The position numbers and the translations under genes are program-made. DNA of 28,218 nucleotides, taken from Bacteroidales bacterium (lineage in GTDB: Bacteria; Bacteroidota; Bacteroidia; Bacteroidales; Muribaculaceae). The stretch is taken from positions 1 through 28,218 of the forward strand of contig CAAGDX010000007.1 in assembly GCA_900768685.1 (NCBI GenBank), given 5' to 3'. The stretch's first letter is position 1, and each line of letters opens with the position of its first letter. Below, in pieces: positions 15,251 to 24,285 of the stretch. The notes under the pieces are model-generated. The model did no database searches. It had not been told where the DNA came from and was given only the letters and a program-made list of their open reading frames with translations.

Positions 15251-16372
15251 TTAGTATCTTTTGAATTGATCATTAGCAAGGTTCAGAGCTGCAGCTATGG
15301 TATCATCCATATCAGCATAAACGTATGTTGCAAGACGTCCTCCAAAAATTACGTTTTCCTCTCGCTGTGCCAATTCATTATATGCAACATACTTCTTACT
15401 ATTATCTTCATCATTTACAGGATAATACGGCTCTTTTCCTTCTACATATTCATCAGGAAATTCGTATGTGATTACGGTATGCGGCTGATTGCCAAACTCA
15501 AAGTGCTTATGCTCAATAATTCTAGTATATGGTATTTCTCGTTCGGTATAGTTCACCACGGCATTTCCCTGAAAGTTGTTTATATCAAGACATTTATGCT
15601 CAAACCTTAGACTTCTATAGTCAAGATGACCACATTTATAGTCATAGAACCTGTCAATGCAACCGGTGAACAGAATCTTACTTGCCATACGGTCATATTC
15701 CATACGATTGAGGAAATAATCTTCGCCCAAACGCACCTCTATTCCTTCTAATAATTTGTCAATCAAAGAATTATATCCTCCTATTGGTATTCCTTGATAT
15801 GCATCATTAAAATAGTTGTTATCAAACGTAAAGCGAAATGGCAGACGACGTATTATAAATGCAGGGAGCTCTGTTGCCGACCTTCCCCATTGCTTTTCAG
15901 TATATCCTTTTATCAAGGAATAGTATATATCTTTTCCGCAAAGCGTAAGTGCCTGTTCTTCAAGATTATTAGGAGATTTAATATGTGCATATTCCGCACA
16001 TTGTTCCGCTATCTTTGCCTGAGCTTCAGAGGGTGTCTTAACTCCCCATAGCTCATAAAAAGTATTCATATTAAAAGGTAGATTATAAAACTTTCCCTTA
16101 TAATTTGCTATAGGACAGTTTGTATATCTGTTAAACTCTACAAATTGATTTACAAATTGCCACACATTTTTATCATCTGTATGAAAAATATGTGCTCCAT
16201 ACTTATGAACATTTATCCCACCTATATTCTCACAATATATGTTTCCACCTCGATGGTCTCGCCTATCTATAACCAAGCATCTTTTGCCTGCTTGTCTCGC
16301 CTTATAAGCGAAAACTGCACCAAAAAGACCGGCACCTACTATCAAATAGTCGTATTTCTTATCTTTGTTCAT
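15251..16372 (-). CDS. glf: UDP-galactopyranose mutase
   Basis: 373 residues, the usual length of bacterial UGM, an FAD enzyme that converts UDP-galactopyranose to UDP-galactofuranose in the cytosol. The dinucleotide-binding motif is VGAGLFGAV (12-20), then VIDRRDHRGGNIY (34-46) and the HKYGAHIFHT block (about 56-65). YTEKQWGRSATELP (about 157-170) is strongly conserved among UGMs and the C-terminus carries GRLATYVYADMDDTI. The ATG at 16372 is 10 bases after the nucleotidyltransferase gene. With the downstream kinase-like and GT2 genes it forms a Galf-related cassette. No defect is visible. Confidence 0.97.
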   Translation of the reverse strand: MNKDKKYDYLIVGAGLFGAVFAYKARQAGKRCLVIDRRDHRGGNIYCENIGGINVHKYGAHIFHTDDKNVWQFVNQFVEFNRYTNCPIANYKGKFYNLPFNMNTFYELWGVKTPSEAQAKIAEQCAEYAHIKSPNNLEEQALTLCGKDIYYSLIKGYTEKQWGRSATELPAFIIRRLPFRFTFDNNYFNDAYQGIPIGGYNSLIDKLLEGIEVRLGEDYFLNRMEYDRMASKILFTGCIDRFYDYKCGHLDYRSLRFEHKCLDINNFQGNAVVNYTEREIPYTRIIEHKHFEFGNQPHTVITYEFPDEYVEGKEPYYPVNDEDNSKKYVAYNELAQREENVIFGGRLATYVYADMDDTIAAALNLANDQFKRY

Positions 16373-16382
16373 GGCAAAAGTA

Positions 16383-17147
16383 TTATTTCCCTAATATTTC
16401 TTTTGAAACAGTCTCTAAATATTCCTCTGCATTTTGCAATGTTTCCGGCTTGCCTATGTCAAACCAATTATATGGTTTTTCCGGCATAAAGGAAACAATT
16501 TTAATCTTTGAAATAGCACTGAGGTAAAAAGGAAATATCGGGAACACATCACCTGTTGCATACCTCTTAATTTCCTCAAGTACAGATGGATTGATAATAT
16601 GAACTCCGCCAAAGGCACAACCGTCACACTGCTCGAAATCCTTAAAATTTGCAGGAATCGTTTCTCCGGTAGAGAAATTTTTCCACCCTCTAAGCATGTG
16701 CGTATCCTTATCAAAAAAAATCTGACGTGATGAGTTGCGGTGTGCTACAAGAAGCGTTGCATCTGCATTGTATGCCATGTGTTTTGCCAGCATTTCATTC
16801 ACATCAAAATCCGTCAGGATATCCGCATTATGAATCAATATCGGCTCATCTCCAGGAAAAAGATGCGAAGCATACAGCAATGCTCCACCTGTTTCAAGCG
16901 GATGCTCATCTTCGTAAGAGATTGTGATATTTACTCCAAAATTATTATTATCTCTCAGAAAATCAATAATTTGTAACGCAAAGTGATGAACATTTATCAC
17001 AAAATCTCTTATTCCGGCTTCTTTAAGCTTTAAGATAACTCGTTGCAACATAGGCACACCACCTACCGGCACTAATGCCTTAGGGTGATTTTCTGTAAAC
17101 GGTTTCAGTCGCGTGCCAAGTCCTGCTGCAAAAATAAAAGCCCTCAT
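16383..17147 (-). CDS. Sugar-1-phosphate nucleotidyltransferase, MurU-like
   Basis: 254 residues of the NTP_transferase family. The nucleotide-binding signature is at the N-terminus (FAAGLGTRLKPFTENHPKAL, 6-25), with metal-binding HNADIL at about 104-109 and WFDIGKPETL near 233. Size and closest motifs fit MurU (MurNAc-1-P uridylyltransferase), which in Pseudomonas and Tannerella works after AmgK to turn MurNAc-1-P into UDP-MurNAc, bypassing de novo synthesis. It starts 8 bases after the AmgK-like kinase gene, which supports that pathway. A guanylyl- or other uridylyltransferase for hexose or heptose phosphate remains possible, given the glycan genes downstream. Confidence 0.85.
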   Translation of the reverse strand: MRAFIFAAGLGTRLKPFTENHPKALVPVGGVPMLQRVILKLKEAGIRDFVINVHHFALQIIDFLRDNNNFGVNITISYEDEHPLETGGALLYASHLFPGDEPILIHNADILTDFDVNEMLAKHMAYNADATLLVAHRNSSRQIFFDKDTHMLRGWKNFSTGETIPANFKDFEQCDGCAFGGVHIINPSVLEEIKRYATGDVFPIFPFYLSAISKIKIVSFMPEKPYNWFDIGKPETLQNAEEYLETVSKEILGK

Positions 17148-17155
17148 AAATCAAA

Positions 17156-18586
17156 TTATTTTGCCGGGAACGTCTGCTCTATGTTTTGCTCTCTATGAAT
17201 CAAATCCACCTGTACGCCATATTTCTTGGATATATGTTCCGCAAGGTGCTGTGCACAATAAACCGAACGGTGCTGACCACCTGTGCAACCGAAAGATATC
17301 ATCAGCGATGTGAAACGACGTTCTATATATCTGCTGACGGAAGAATCAACAAGAAAATAAACGTGCTCCAAGAATGTGATTATCTCACCATCATCTTCCA
17401 GATACTTGATTACGGGTGCATCAAGACCGGTAAACGGCTTATAACGTTCATATTTCCCGGGATTATTTATTGCTCGGCAGTCAAATACATAGCCTCCACC
17501 ATTGCCTGACGGGTCATTCGGAATACCTTTCTTATATGCAAAACTGAAAATTTTCACTTTCAGTGCATGCTTCTGAATCTCATCTGTAAACTGCTTCATA
17601 TTGACGAGTTTAGAGAGTAATTCCGAGAGATACGGATATTCCGCAAACGGCGTGGAGATAATCTGGCGTAAATTTGCTATTGCGTATGGAACAGACTGCA
17701 TAAAATGCGGCTTTTTCTCAAAATAACCGCGGAAACCATACGCACCAAGCACTTGCAGTGTGCGGAATAGAACAAAATGACGCAACTGATTGTAGAACGT
17801 TGCTTTATCAACTTGCTTATATTTCTTCAACGCATCTATATAGTGGTCTATCAATTCATAGCGAAGGGAATCCGGGAAGTTTGCCTTTGCTTGCCAAAGA
17901 AATGATGCAAGGTCATAATAATATGGACCTTTACGTCCTCCCTGGAAATCAATAAACCATGGTTCTCCGTCTTTTATCATCACATTTCGCGACTGAAAAT
18001 CGCGATACATAAAGCAATTACAATCCACTTTCAGCAGCGTCTTTGCCATTGCTTGAAAATCATCTTCCAGCAAATCTTCCTGAAATTCAAGTCCTGTTGC
18101 TTTAAGGAAGCAGTATTTGAAATAGTTCAAGTCCCACATTATGGAACGCATATCAAATTCCGGTGCCGGATAGCAATGTGAATAGTCAAAGCCCTCTGCT
18201 CCTTTGAATTGGATATCGGGCAAAAGACGAATCACTTTTATCAGCAATTCTTTTTCATCGTTGCCAAAAGAACGAGTAAGCCTACCCTTTTCAATAGCCG
18301 CAAAAAGCGACAAGTCGCCCAAATCTTCTTGAATGTACGACATTTTATCGTCATCTACAGCCAGGAGTTGCGGTGTTGGCAATCCTTTTTCACGGAAATG
18401 ACGTGCCATATATATAAATGCCTCATTTTCCGCCTTGCAGGTGCCAACAGCTCCTATTATAGATTGTTCGCCTTTTAGTCTGAAATAGCGTCGGTTTGAC
18501 CCGGACGCAGGCAATTCATCTATTTCCTGCGGCTCGGAACCAACGAAATTTTCATATAGTTTGTTAAGACTCATTATTTCATTCAA
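17156..18586 (-). CDS. Fusion of AmgK-like sugar kinase and RapZ C-terminal domain
   Basis: 476 residues in two parts. Residues about 1-330 form an APH-type kinase like AmgK (anomeric MurNAc/GlcNAc kinase): phosphate-loop region ASGSNRRYFRL (27-37), catalytic loop Y194-R-D196-FQSRN201 and D213-F-Q. The loop starts with Tyr where many APH kinases have His. Residues about 343-470 match the C-terminal half of RapZ (GIPND, YVFDCRAINNPG, FTGLDAPV, and GCTGGQHRS at 433-441), the part that binds GlcN6P in E. coli; the RapZ N-terminal P-loop ATPase is absent. It starts 8 bases after valS and precedes the MurU-like gene. I infer an amino-sugar kinase with a built-in sensor or partner domain. It should not be named RNase adapter RapZ. 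Confidence 0.88.
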   Translation of the reverse strand: MNEIMSLNKLYENFVGSEPQEIDELPASGSNRRYFRLKGEQSIIGAVGTCKAENEAFIYMARHFREKGLPTPQLLAVDDDKMSYIQEDLGDLSLFAAIEKGRLTRSFGNDEKELLIKVIRLLPDIQFKGAEGFDYSHCYPAPEFDMRSIMWDLNYFKYCFLKATGLEFQEDLLEDDFQAMAKTLLKVDCNCFMYRDFQSRNVMIKDGEPWFIDFQGGRKGPYYYDLASFLWQAKANFPDSLRYELIDHYIDALKKYKQVDKATFYNQLRHFVLFRTLQVLGAYGFRGYFEKKPHFMQSVPYAIANLRQIISTPFAEYPYLSELLSKLVNMKQFTDEIQKHALKVKIFSFAYKKGIPNDPSGNGGGYVFDCRAINNPGKYERYKPFTGLDAPVIKYLEDDGEIITFLEHVYFLVDSSVSRYIERRFTSLMISFGCTGGQHRSVYCAQHLAEHISKKYGVQVDLIHREQNIEQTFPAK

Positions 18587-18594
18587 ACTTTCAG

Positions 18595-21282
18595 TTAACC
18601 TTTAAGTGCAGCAAGCGTTTGCTCGATATTTGCAATTTTTGTTTCCGCATCTGCCTGCTTTTGACGTTCCACTTCCACTACTTTTGCAGGAGCATTGTTC
18701 ACAAAACGCTCATTGGAAAGTTTTTTCATCACGGAAGCGAGGAAGCCGCGGAGATAGTCAAGTTCTTTTTCAAGTCGCTCTATCTCGGCTGCAACGTCAA
18801 TGTTTTGAGTAAGAGGAATATTAAACTCTGTTGTACCCACCATAAATGAAGCGGCTGCGGAATCTTTTTCTGCAGAAACACTAATTGCGGAAAGATTTGC
18901 AAGTTTAATGATAACTTCCTGATATGCCGGCACTTCAGATGCGATTACCACAAGTGAAAGTGAATCTTTTGGAGGTATATTTTTTGCAGCACGAACACCA
19001 CGTACACCGGTAATGATTTCTTTTGCAGCCTCAATGTCTGCAAGAAGTTTTTCATCTACATTTCCCGCTATCGGCATTGCTGCATACATAATGGATTCTC
19101 CTTCTTTGCGTTCTGCAAGGTGCTGCCACAGTTCTTCCGTTATAAATGGCATAAACGGATGCAAAAGACGGAGCAATTTGTCCATATATTCAAGTGTCTT
19201 GCCGTATGTCACGCTGTCGATAGGCTCACCGTATGCCGGTTTTACCATTTCCAGGTACCATGATGAAAATTCATCTCGGAAAAGACGATAAACTGCCATA
19301 AGTGCCTCATTCAATCGGAATTTGGCAAATAAGTCGTTTATCTCATCTATAGTTTGACTTAATTTTGACTCAAACCATGCAATTGCTGTTTTTGATGCCT
19401 CCGGCTGTGCAATTTCTGCTGTTTCCCATCCTTTGATAAGGCGGAAAGCATTCCAAATCTTGTTGCAGAAATTACGTCCTTGCTCACAAAGCTTGTCGTC
19501 AAACATGATATCGTTACCTGCCGGTGCGGAAAGCATCATACCCATACGTACACCGTCTGCTCCGTATGTTGCAATAAGTTCAAGAGGATCCGGAGAGTTG
19601 CCAAGTTGCTTGGACATTTTGCGTCCTATCTTGTCGCGAACGATACCTGTGAAATATACATTATTAAATGGATGTTTGCCAACGTATTCGTAGCCTGCCA
19701 TTATCATACGTGCCACCCAGAAGAAAATGATATCCGGTCCTGTTACGAGTGTAGCGGTAGGATAGTAATAATTTATTTCTTCGTTGCCCGGATTGTTAAT
19801 TCCGTCAAAGAGTGTGATAGGCCAGAGCCAGCTTGAGAACCAAGTATCGAGAGCTCCTTCATCTTGTGTAAGGTCGCTTTCCGTAAGTTGCAAGCCGGAA
19901 GCCTCTATAGCTTTTTGCAGTGCCTTATCTTTATTCTCAGCCACTACAATCTGCTCTTTTCCGTCTTTATCATTATAATAATAAGCAGGAATTCGGTGTC
20001 CCCACCAGAGCTGACGACTGATACACCAATCCTGAATATTTTCTATCCAAAGGCGATACGTGGTTTTATATTTTTCCGGCACAAACTTGATTATGTCGTC
20101 CATTACAGGTTTCAGAGATATGTCTGCAAAGTGACGCATATCAATAAACCATTGGAGAGATAATCTCGGTTCAATAGCCACTTTTGTACGCTCAGAAAAA
20201 CCCACCTTATTTGTGTAGTCTTCCACTTTTTCAAGAAGTCCTGCAGCTTCAAGGTCTTTCGCAATTTGTGTACGTACATCAAAGCGATCCATGCCAACGT
20301 ACATTCCTGCGGCTTCGCTCACTGTTCCATCTTCATTAAAAATGTCAATGGTTTCAAGATTATGCTTCTTGCCAAGCATATTATCGTTCTTATCATGAGC
20401 AGGAGTAACCTTAAGACAACCGGTACCAAATTCAATTTCTACATATCTATCCTCAATTACGGGAATTACTCGGCCTACGAGCGGAACAATAACTTTTTTA
20501 CCTTTTAGCCACTGATTCTTAGGATCTTTAGGGTTTATACACATTGCTGTATCACCCATTATTGTTTCAGGACGAGTGGTTGCAACAACAGCGTAACGGC
20601 GACCATCTTTATCACGATGAACAATTTCCTGTTCATCACCTGTTTCGCCCATCATATCATCATCTGCAAGATAATATTTGAGGTAATAAAGTTTTGACTG
20701 CTCTTCCACAAAGAAAACTTCATCGTCGGAAATAGCAGTGCGGTTTTGCGGGTCCCAGTTAACCATTCGGAGTCCGCGATAAATAAGACCTTTATCGTAT
20801 AAGTCACAGAAAACTTTAATTACACTCTCGCTGCGTTTTTCATCCATTGTGAACGCTGTGCGACTCCAGTCACAAGAAGCACCAAGTTTGCGTAACTGTT
20901 GCAAAATGATGCCGCCATGTTTATGTGTCCAAGCCCATGCGTGTTCAAGGAATTGCTCACGAGTAAGGTCTGTTTTCTTGATGCCTTCAGCAGCAAGTTT
21001 AGCAATTACCTTTGTTTCTGTAGCAATTGAGGCATGGTCCGTACCCGGCACCCAAAGAGCATTTTTGCCTTCCATACGAGCACGACGCACAAGAATATCC
21101 TGAATTGTATTGTTCAGCATGTGTCCCATGTGAAGAATACCTGTCACATTTGGCGGTGGAATAACGATAGTGTATGGTTCTCTACTGTCCGGAACGGATT
21201 TAAATAAATCATTTTTAATCCAATATTCGTACCATTTCTCTTCTACTTCCGTAGGATCGTATTTTGTTGCTAATTGCTCCAT
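18595..21282 (-). CDS. valS: Valyl-tRNA synthetase
   Basis: 895 residues, normal for bacterial class Ia ValRS. The HIGH motif appears as H51-M-G-H54 in PPPNVTGILHMGH, and KMSKQ is at 555-559. The editing (CP1) domain is present (VATTRPETIMGDTA near 233-246, GTGCLKVTPAHD near 287), and the C-terminal coiled-coil arm runs from about 825 (IDVAAEIERLEKELDYL to the end). It charges tRNA-Val and clears misactivated threonine. The ATG at 21282 fits the family N-terminus (YDPTEVEEKWYEYW). A strong promoter lies about 45 bases upstream. It is the first gene of a tight operon with amino-sugar and glycan genes. Confidence 0.98.
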   Translation of the reverse strand: MEQLATKYDPTEVEEKWYEYWIKNDLFKSVPDSREPYTIVIPPPNVTGILHMGHMLNNTIQDILVRRARMEGKNALWVPGTDHASIATETKVIAKLAAEGIKKTDLTREQFLEHAWAWTHKHGGIILQQLRKLGASCDWSRTAFTMDEKRSESVIKVFCDLYDKGLIYRGLRMVNWDPQNRTAISDDEVFFVEEQSKLYYLKYYLADDDMMGETGDEQEIVHRDKDGRRYAVVATTRPETIMGDTAMCINPKDPKNQWLKGKKVIVPLVGRVIPVIEDRYVEIEFGTGCLKVTPAHDKNDNMLGKKHNLETIDIFNEDGTVSEAAGMYVGMDRFDVRTQIAKDLEAAGLLEKVEDYTNKVGFSERTKVAIEPRLSLQWFIDMRHFADISLKPVMDDIIKFVPEKYKTTYRLWIENIQDWCISRQLWWGHRIPAYYYNDKDGKEQIVVAENKDKALQKAIEASGLQLTESDLTQDEGALDTWFSSWLWPITLFDGINNPGNEEINYYYPTATLVTGPDIIFFWVARMIMAGYEYVGKHPFNNVYFTGIVRDKIGRKMSKQLGNSPDPLELIATYGADGVRMGMMLSAPAGNDIMFDDKLCEQGRNFCNKIWNAFRLIKGWETAEIAQPEASKTAIAWFESKLSQTIDEINDLFAKFRLNEALMAVYRLFRDEFSSWYLEMVKPAYGEPIDSVTYGKTLEYMDKLLRLLHPFMPFITEELWQHLAERKEGESIMYAAMPIAGNVDEKLLADIEAAKEIITGVRGVRAAKNIPPKDSLSLVVIASEVPAYQEVIIKLANLSAISVSAEKDSAAASFMVGTTEFNIPLTQNIDVAAEIERLEKELDYLRGFLASVMKKLSNERFVNNAPAKVVEVERQKQADAETKIANIEQTLAALKG

Positions 21283-21327
21283 ATATGGTTTTATAAATTT
21301 TAATTATTTTCAAATTTTTACATTTTA

Positions 21328-21358
21328 CAAAATTACTGCTTTTTTCGCTAACGGCAAA
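21328..21358 (-). promoter_or_regulatory. Promoter of the valS operon
   Basis: On the minus strand TTTG (21358-21355) and TAATTTTG (21335-21328), 19 bases apart, fit -33/-7 well. It sits just after the upstream gene's stop (21368), so valS and the five genes behind it have their own promoter. Confidence 0.7.
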
Positions 21359-21367
21359 GGCTAAATC

Positions 21368-22177
21368 TCAAAAATATCGCTTACAGAGAGCGGAATACTC
21401 TTCCGTGGATTTGTATGCGGAAATCCATGAGTTTAGCGAATCACAAAGCTCCGTATTTTCTTTTGCCAACACCCAGGATTGAAACTGATTAAATGAAATA
21501 TCAGTTGAAATATCAAGTTGAGGATAATCTTCCGCAAGTTTTTGGGCATACCGCATGTTTATTACAGCCTGCTTTATTTGACCTAAAGCCGTGAGTATAA
21601 CAAGTTGTTCCGCACCATACTTGGGGTCCTCTACCACATAAATGGTATCGCCTATCTCTTCTGAAAGATTGTGTAATCGCTCCACTGCGAGCGAGCCTTT
21701 GGGAACCCATATCGTATCTCCGGCAAGGTCGTTTTGAGTAAAACCTTTAGTTATGGAATCTTTCAATCTTACAAGCACTTGACGGTCTATATAAATGGAA
21801 TCCGTGTAGAGATATTTCTCTTTCATTCCTGAAGTTACCGGAATGTCTGCTATCACCACATCATAGCGACCGCTGTCAAGTTGCCTCAAAGCGGAACTGA
21901 GATTCGTAAACGCGGAAATCTGTACCGGTCTGCTATGTATATTGCAAATATTGCGAATAAGGTCATAGTGAAACCCGGAGAGAGTATCTTCCGCAAAAGA
22001 CAGCGATATGGGCGAAATTTCTATTGCCACATTTAAAGTATCTCCTTCTGCGCGGTCACTTACCGTTGTGCTATGTGCGGATGAACACTTACGCAATCCC
22101 CACATTGCTGCAAGCACAAGAATGAGCAAAATGAAATAAAGTGAAAACTTACCCTTTTTCAATTCAAGATTTTTCAT
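21368..22177 (-). CDS. Membrane-anchored periplasmic solute-binding-domain protein (SBP_bac_3/MltF N-domain-like)
   Basis: 269 residues. A short basic start is followed by a hydrophobic segment at about 12-28 (LYFILLILVLAAMWGL), then one family 3 solute-binding domain (about 45-269): DTLNVAIEISPISLSF, GFHYDLIRNI, LDSGRYDVVIADIPVTSGM and a final IDISFN-QFQSWVLA segment. The only cysteine near the membrane segment (Cys31) is not in a good lipobox, so an N-terminal anchor is more likely than lipidation. It resembles the N-terminal domain of MltF lytic transglycosylases, but no transglycosylase domain follows, and no ABC transporter genes are nearby. It starts on the last base of the porin gene (TGATG). 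The ligand is unknown; muropeptides or amino acids are possible. Confidence 0.82.
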   Translation of the reverse strand: MKNLELKKGKFSLYFILLILVLAAMWGLRKCSSAHSTTVSDRAEGDTLNVAIEISPISLSFAEDTLSGFHYDLIRNICNIHSRPVQISAFTNLSSALRQLDSGRYDVVIADIPVTSGMKEKYLYTDSIYIDRQVLVRLKDSITKGFTQNDLAGDTIWVPKGSLAVERLHNLSEEIGDTIYVVEDPKYGAEQLVILTALGQIKQAVINMRYAQKLAEDYPQLDISTDISFNQFQSWVLAKENTELCDSLNSWISAYKSTEEYSALCKRYF

Positions 22178-24135
22178 CAGTTGGCAAAATCTATGGTGAG
22201 ACCGAGAAGGAATCTGCGGGGATTAAGCGGATAATGTGGCATTGAGAAATAATTATCATCTGTCAATCCCTGATTTATGTGAGACATCATCACATAAAAA
22301 CGTACCTTGCTCAACTTCATGTTTGCATATACGTTCATATACGGAAAACCTCCACATTCAATTTCATCTTGATTATAGAAAGTCATTGTTGCAGGTTGGT
22401 AGTTTACGCTTCTGTATTTGGTGTAATATGTGCAATCCACGCCAAACTGCACATCAAGCACACGTGCCACCTTAAATCCGAGATATAAGTTACTGTAAAC
22501 GGCAAACTTAGGCAGCGGTATCACGCTTTCCTCCGTAGATGTTTGGTATGTCAATTCATTATCCCAATTTATTGCTTTATATCCCAAATGCTGGTTTAGC
22601 GTAGCGGAGAAAACTTGCACGCTACCTCCATGCTGAACCGGCATGCACGATTTGTCAAAATAGATATAATTTTGCACGTTTTCCACTCCTACGTTCAGTC
22701 TTGTGGAAGTTAATGGTATATTCAAAATACCTCCTGCACGGAATTTGCGAATTTTAGAGAAATCGTTTTTCCATATAAAGTGATTGGAAACATAGTTATT
22801 GTATAGATACGGAGGTGCTATGTTTTCAAACTTTCCGTATGCCGTAAGTGCCACAGTATCACCTAAGAGAGGGAAACGGGTATTGATATTTCCATTGATT
22901 TTCACCTCACCTGCCGCCGGACCTACAACACCAATCTCTCCTGTCACATTATACGTTAAATATGTTCCGTTTTGCTTTGTAAGTTGTGCTCCTACCCATA
23001 GCAAATTTTGCTTTTCATTTGCCTTGATTTCAGGAAATGGATTTGGTGTAAGCCCTACTGCAAGTTCTGTGCCTGTGATAGTGTCAGGAGCTTGCGTGTA
23101 GCTGCGAATTTGATGCGTAACGTATGCTGCAAGTCCTGCCTTTGCGTATTTATTAAAGCCTTCCAGAAGTGAGACTCCAAAGGTATTTGTGAGTGACCAA
23201 TACTGTGTGCGGTCGTCTGTTCCATTCGGGTTTATGTACCTGTTTTCCCAGAATGATTGGTCTTCCGTAAGTACATCGTTTTTGAATATATGCTTGGAGG
23301 CATCATACTTGAGTGTCCAAATAAAACTTGACACGGGTACGTATGTTTTCACCGTTGTAGTATCATCTATTTGCTCTTCCTTATAAAACCCCACCTTATA
23401 TCTGTTATTAAGGAGTAAACGCTGTGCCACGATTTTGGAATGTGACTTTGTGAGATTCGTAGGAATAGTTTTTTGGTCCACCTTTGTGGAACCTCCTTGA
23501 ATTTCTGCCGGGTCTGTGATATAAAGGTCATCTACAATACCGCCGTTTTCTTTATTCAGCAAGTTATAATGATTAAAATAACCTTGAAATTCATATCTGT
23601 CACCTATATATGAACCATTAAAACCCCAACTTAAATCTTTGTCTGCCTGATAGTTATAGCTACCCTTAGAATAGAGGTAATCCAGCATTGCTCCCACCTG
23701 AGCGTTTTTATTTATATTGCCGGAAAAAATGCCGTTAAGCCTGTCTTGTGAGTTTTCTTTGCCACCACCGGTGTTGTATGAAAGAAGCGTCATAGGGATA
23801 CGAGTATTGTAAAACGTCATCTCATAGAGGGTTGGCATCCATGCTGCAAGTGCATCTTGAAAAAAGAAATCGGAAGTGTTTTTTCGGTCAAAATAGATAA
23901 GATTCAGTCCCTCCGCACCAAGGTTTCCCGTTGTGGCATACGCAGAGGATACCATTGCAGGAACAGAACGGCGATGATAGTTTTGGAAGAGTGTATCTAT
24001 CGTTGACTCTTGCCTCAAACCCAGTGGCTCAAGGATAGTCCACGAATATGACGGCTGCACTTCTTGTGGCTTTTCCGCATGCAGAGCAAACACGGAAAGC
24101 ATTAAAAGAATGGCATATAACAGTATATTTTTCAT
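22177..24135 (-). CDS. Putative outer-membrane porin (Bacteroidetes PF14121 type)
   Basis: About 652 residues from the ATG at 24135. I chose this start because MKNILLYAILLMLSVFALHA is a good signal peptide with likely cleavage after ALHA; a frame extending to 24177 would place a charged stretch ahead of it. The mature part is a beta-barrel, with alternating aromatic strands such as YNYQADKDLSWGFNGSYIGD and a closing strand ending GLTIDFAN with a terminal Asn. The opening part (TWxILEPLGLRQESTIDTLFQNYHRRSVPAMVSSAYATTGNLGAEGLNLIYFDR) is the hallmark of this Bacteroidetes 'putative porin' family. It ends on the first base of the solute-binding gene (1-base overlap), so the two are translationally coupled. 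The substrate is unknown. Confidence 0.9.
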   Translation of the reverse strand: MKNILLYAILLMLSVFALHAEKPQEVQPSYSWTILEPLGLRQESTIDTLFQNYHRRSVPAMVSSAYATTGNLGAEGLNLIYFDRKNTSDFFFQDALAAWMPTLYEMTFYNTRIPMTLLSYNTGGGKENSQDRLNGIFSGNINKNAQVGAMLDYLYSKGSYNYQADKDLSWGFNGSYIGDRYEFQGYFNHYNLLNKENGGIVDDLYITDPAEIQGGSTKVDQKTIPTNLTKSHSKIVAQRLLLNNRYKVGFYKEEQIDDTTTVKTYVPVSSFIWTLKYDASKHIFKNDVLTEDQSFWENRYINPNGTDDRTQYWSLTNTFGVSLLEGFNKYAKAGLAAYVTHQIRSYTQAPDTITGTELAVGLTPNPFPEIKANEKQNLLWVGAQLTKQNGTYLTYNVTGEIGVVGPAAGEVKINGNINTRFPLLGDTVALTAYGKFENIAPPYLYNNYVSNHFIWKNDFSKIRKFRAGGILNIPLTSTRLNVGVENVQNYIYFDKSCMPVQHGGSVQVFSATLNQHLGYKAINWDNELTYQTSTEESVIPLPKFAVYSNLYLGFKVARVLDVQFGVDCTYYTKYRSVNYQPATMTFYNQDEIECGGFPYMNVYANMKLSKVRFYVMMSHINQGLTDDNYFSMPHYPLNPRRFLLGLTIDFAN

Positions 24136-24164
24136 ATAGAATTCTTTTCTTTCGCAATATCTTG

Positions 24165-24172
24165 CAAATTTA
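24165..24172 (-). promoter_or_regulatory. Weak porin -7 box
   Basis: On the minus strand TAAATTTG (24172-24165) matches TAnnTTTG, 29 bases before the chosen ATG at 24135, and lies after the rpsP terminator. No clear -33 TTTG is seen at the right distance. Confidence 0.4.
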
Positions 24173-24231
24173 CGCATAAAATATGAAATTTCGCTATTTT
24201 TACCACCTGAAAAAACGATATTAAGATGCGT

Positions 24232-24276
24232 AAAAAAACAGTTCCCGACAAAATGTCAAGAACTGTTTGTTTTTTC
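24232..24276 (-). terminator. Intrinsic terminator between rpsP and the porin gene
   Basis: AAACAGTTC (24236-24244) pairs with GAACTGTTT (24260-24268); inside, GACA pairs with TGTC across a small internal loop. On the minus strand a run of seven T follows (24238-24232), so it ends rpsP transcription. It is nearly symmetrical, with T-rich DNA on the other side as well. Confidence 0.85.
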
Positions 24277-24285
24277 AAATCAGAT

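Noticed and set aside
17156..18586. Annotation as RNase adapter RapZ
   Set aside because: Only the RapZ C-terminal domain is present; the P-loop ATPase half is replaced by an APH-type kinase.
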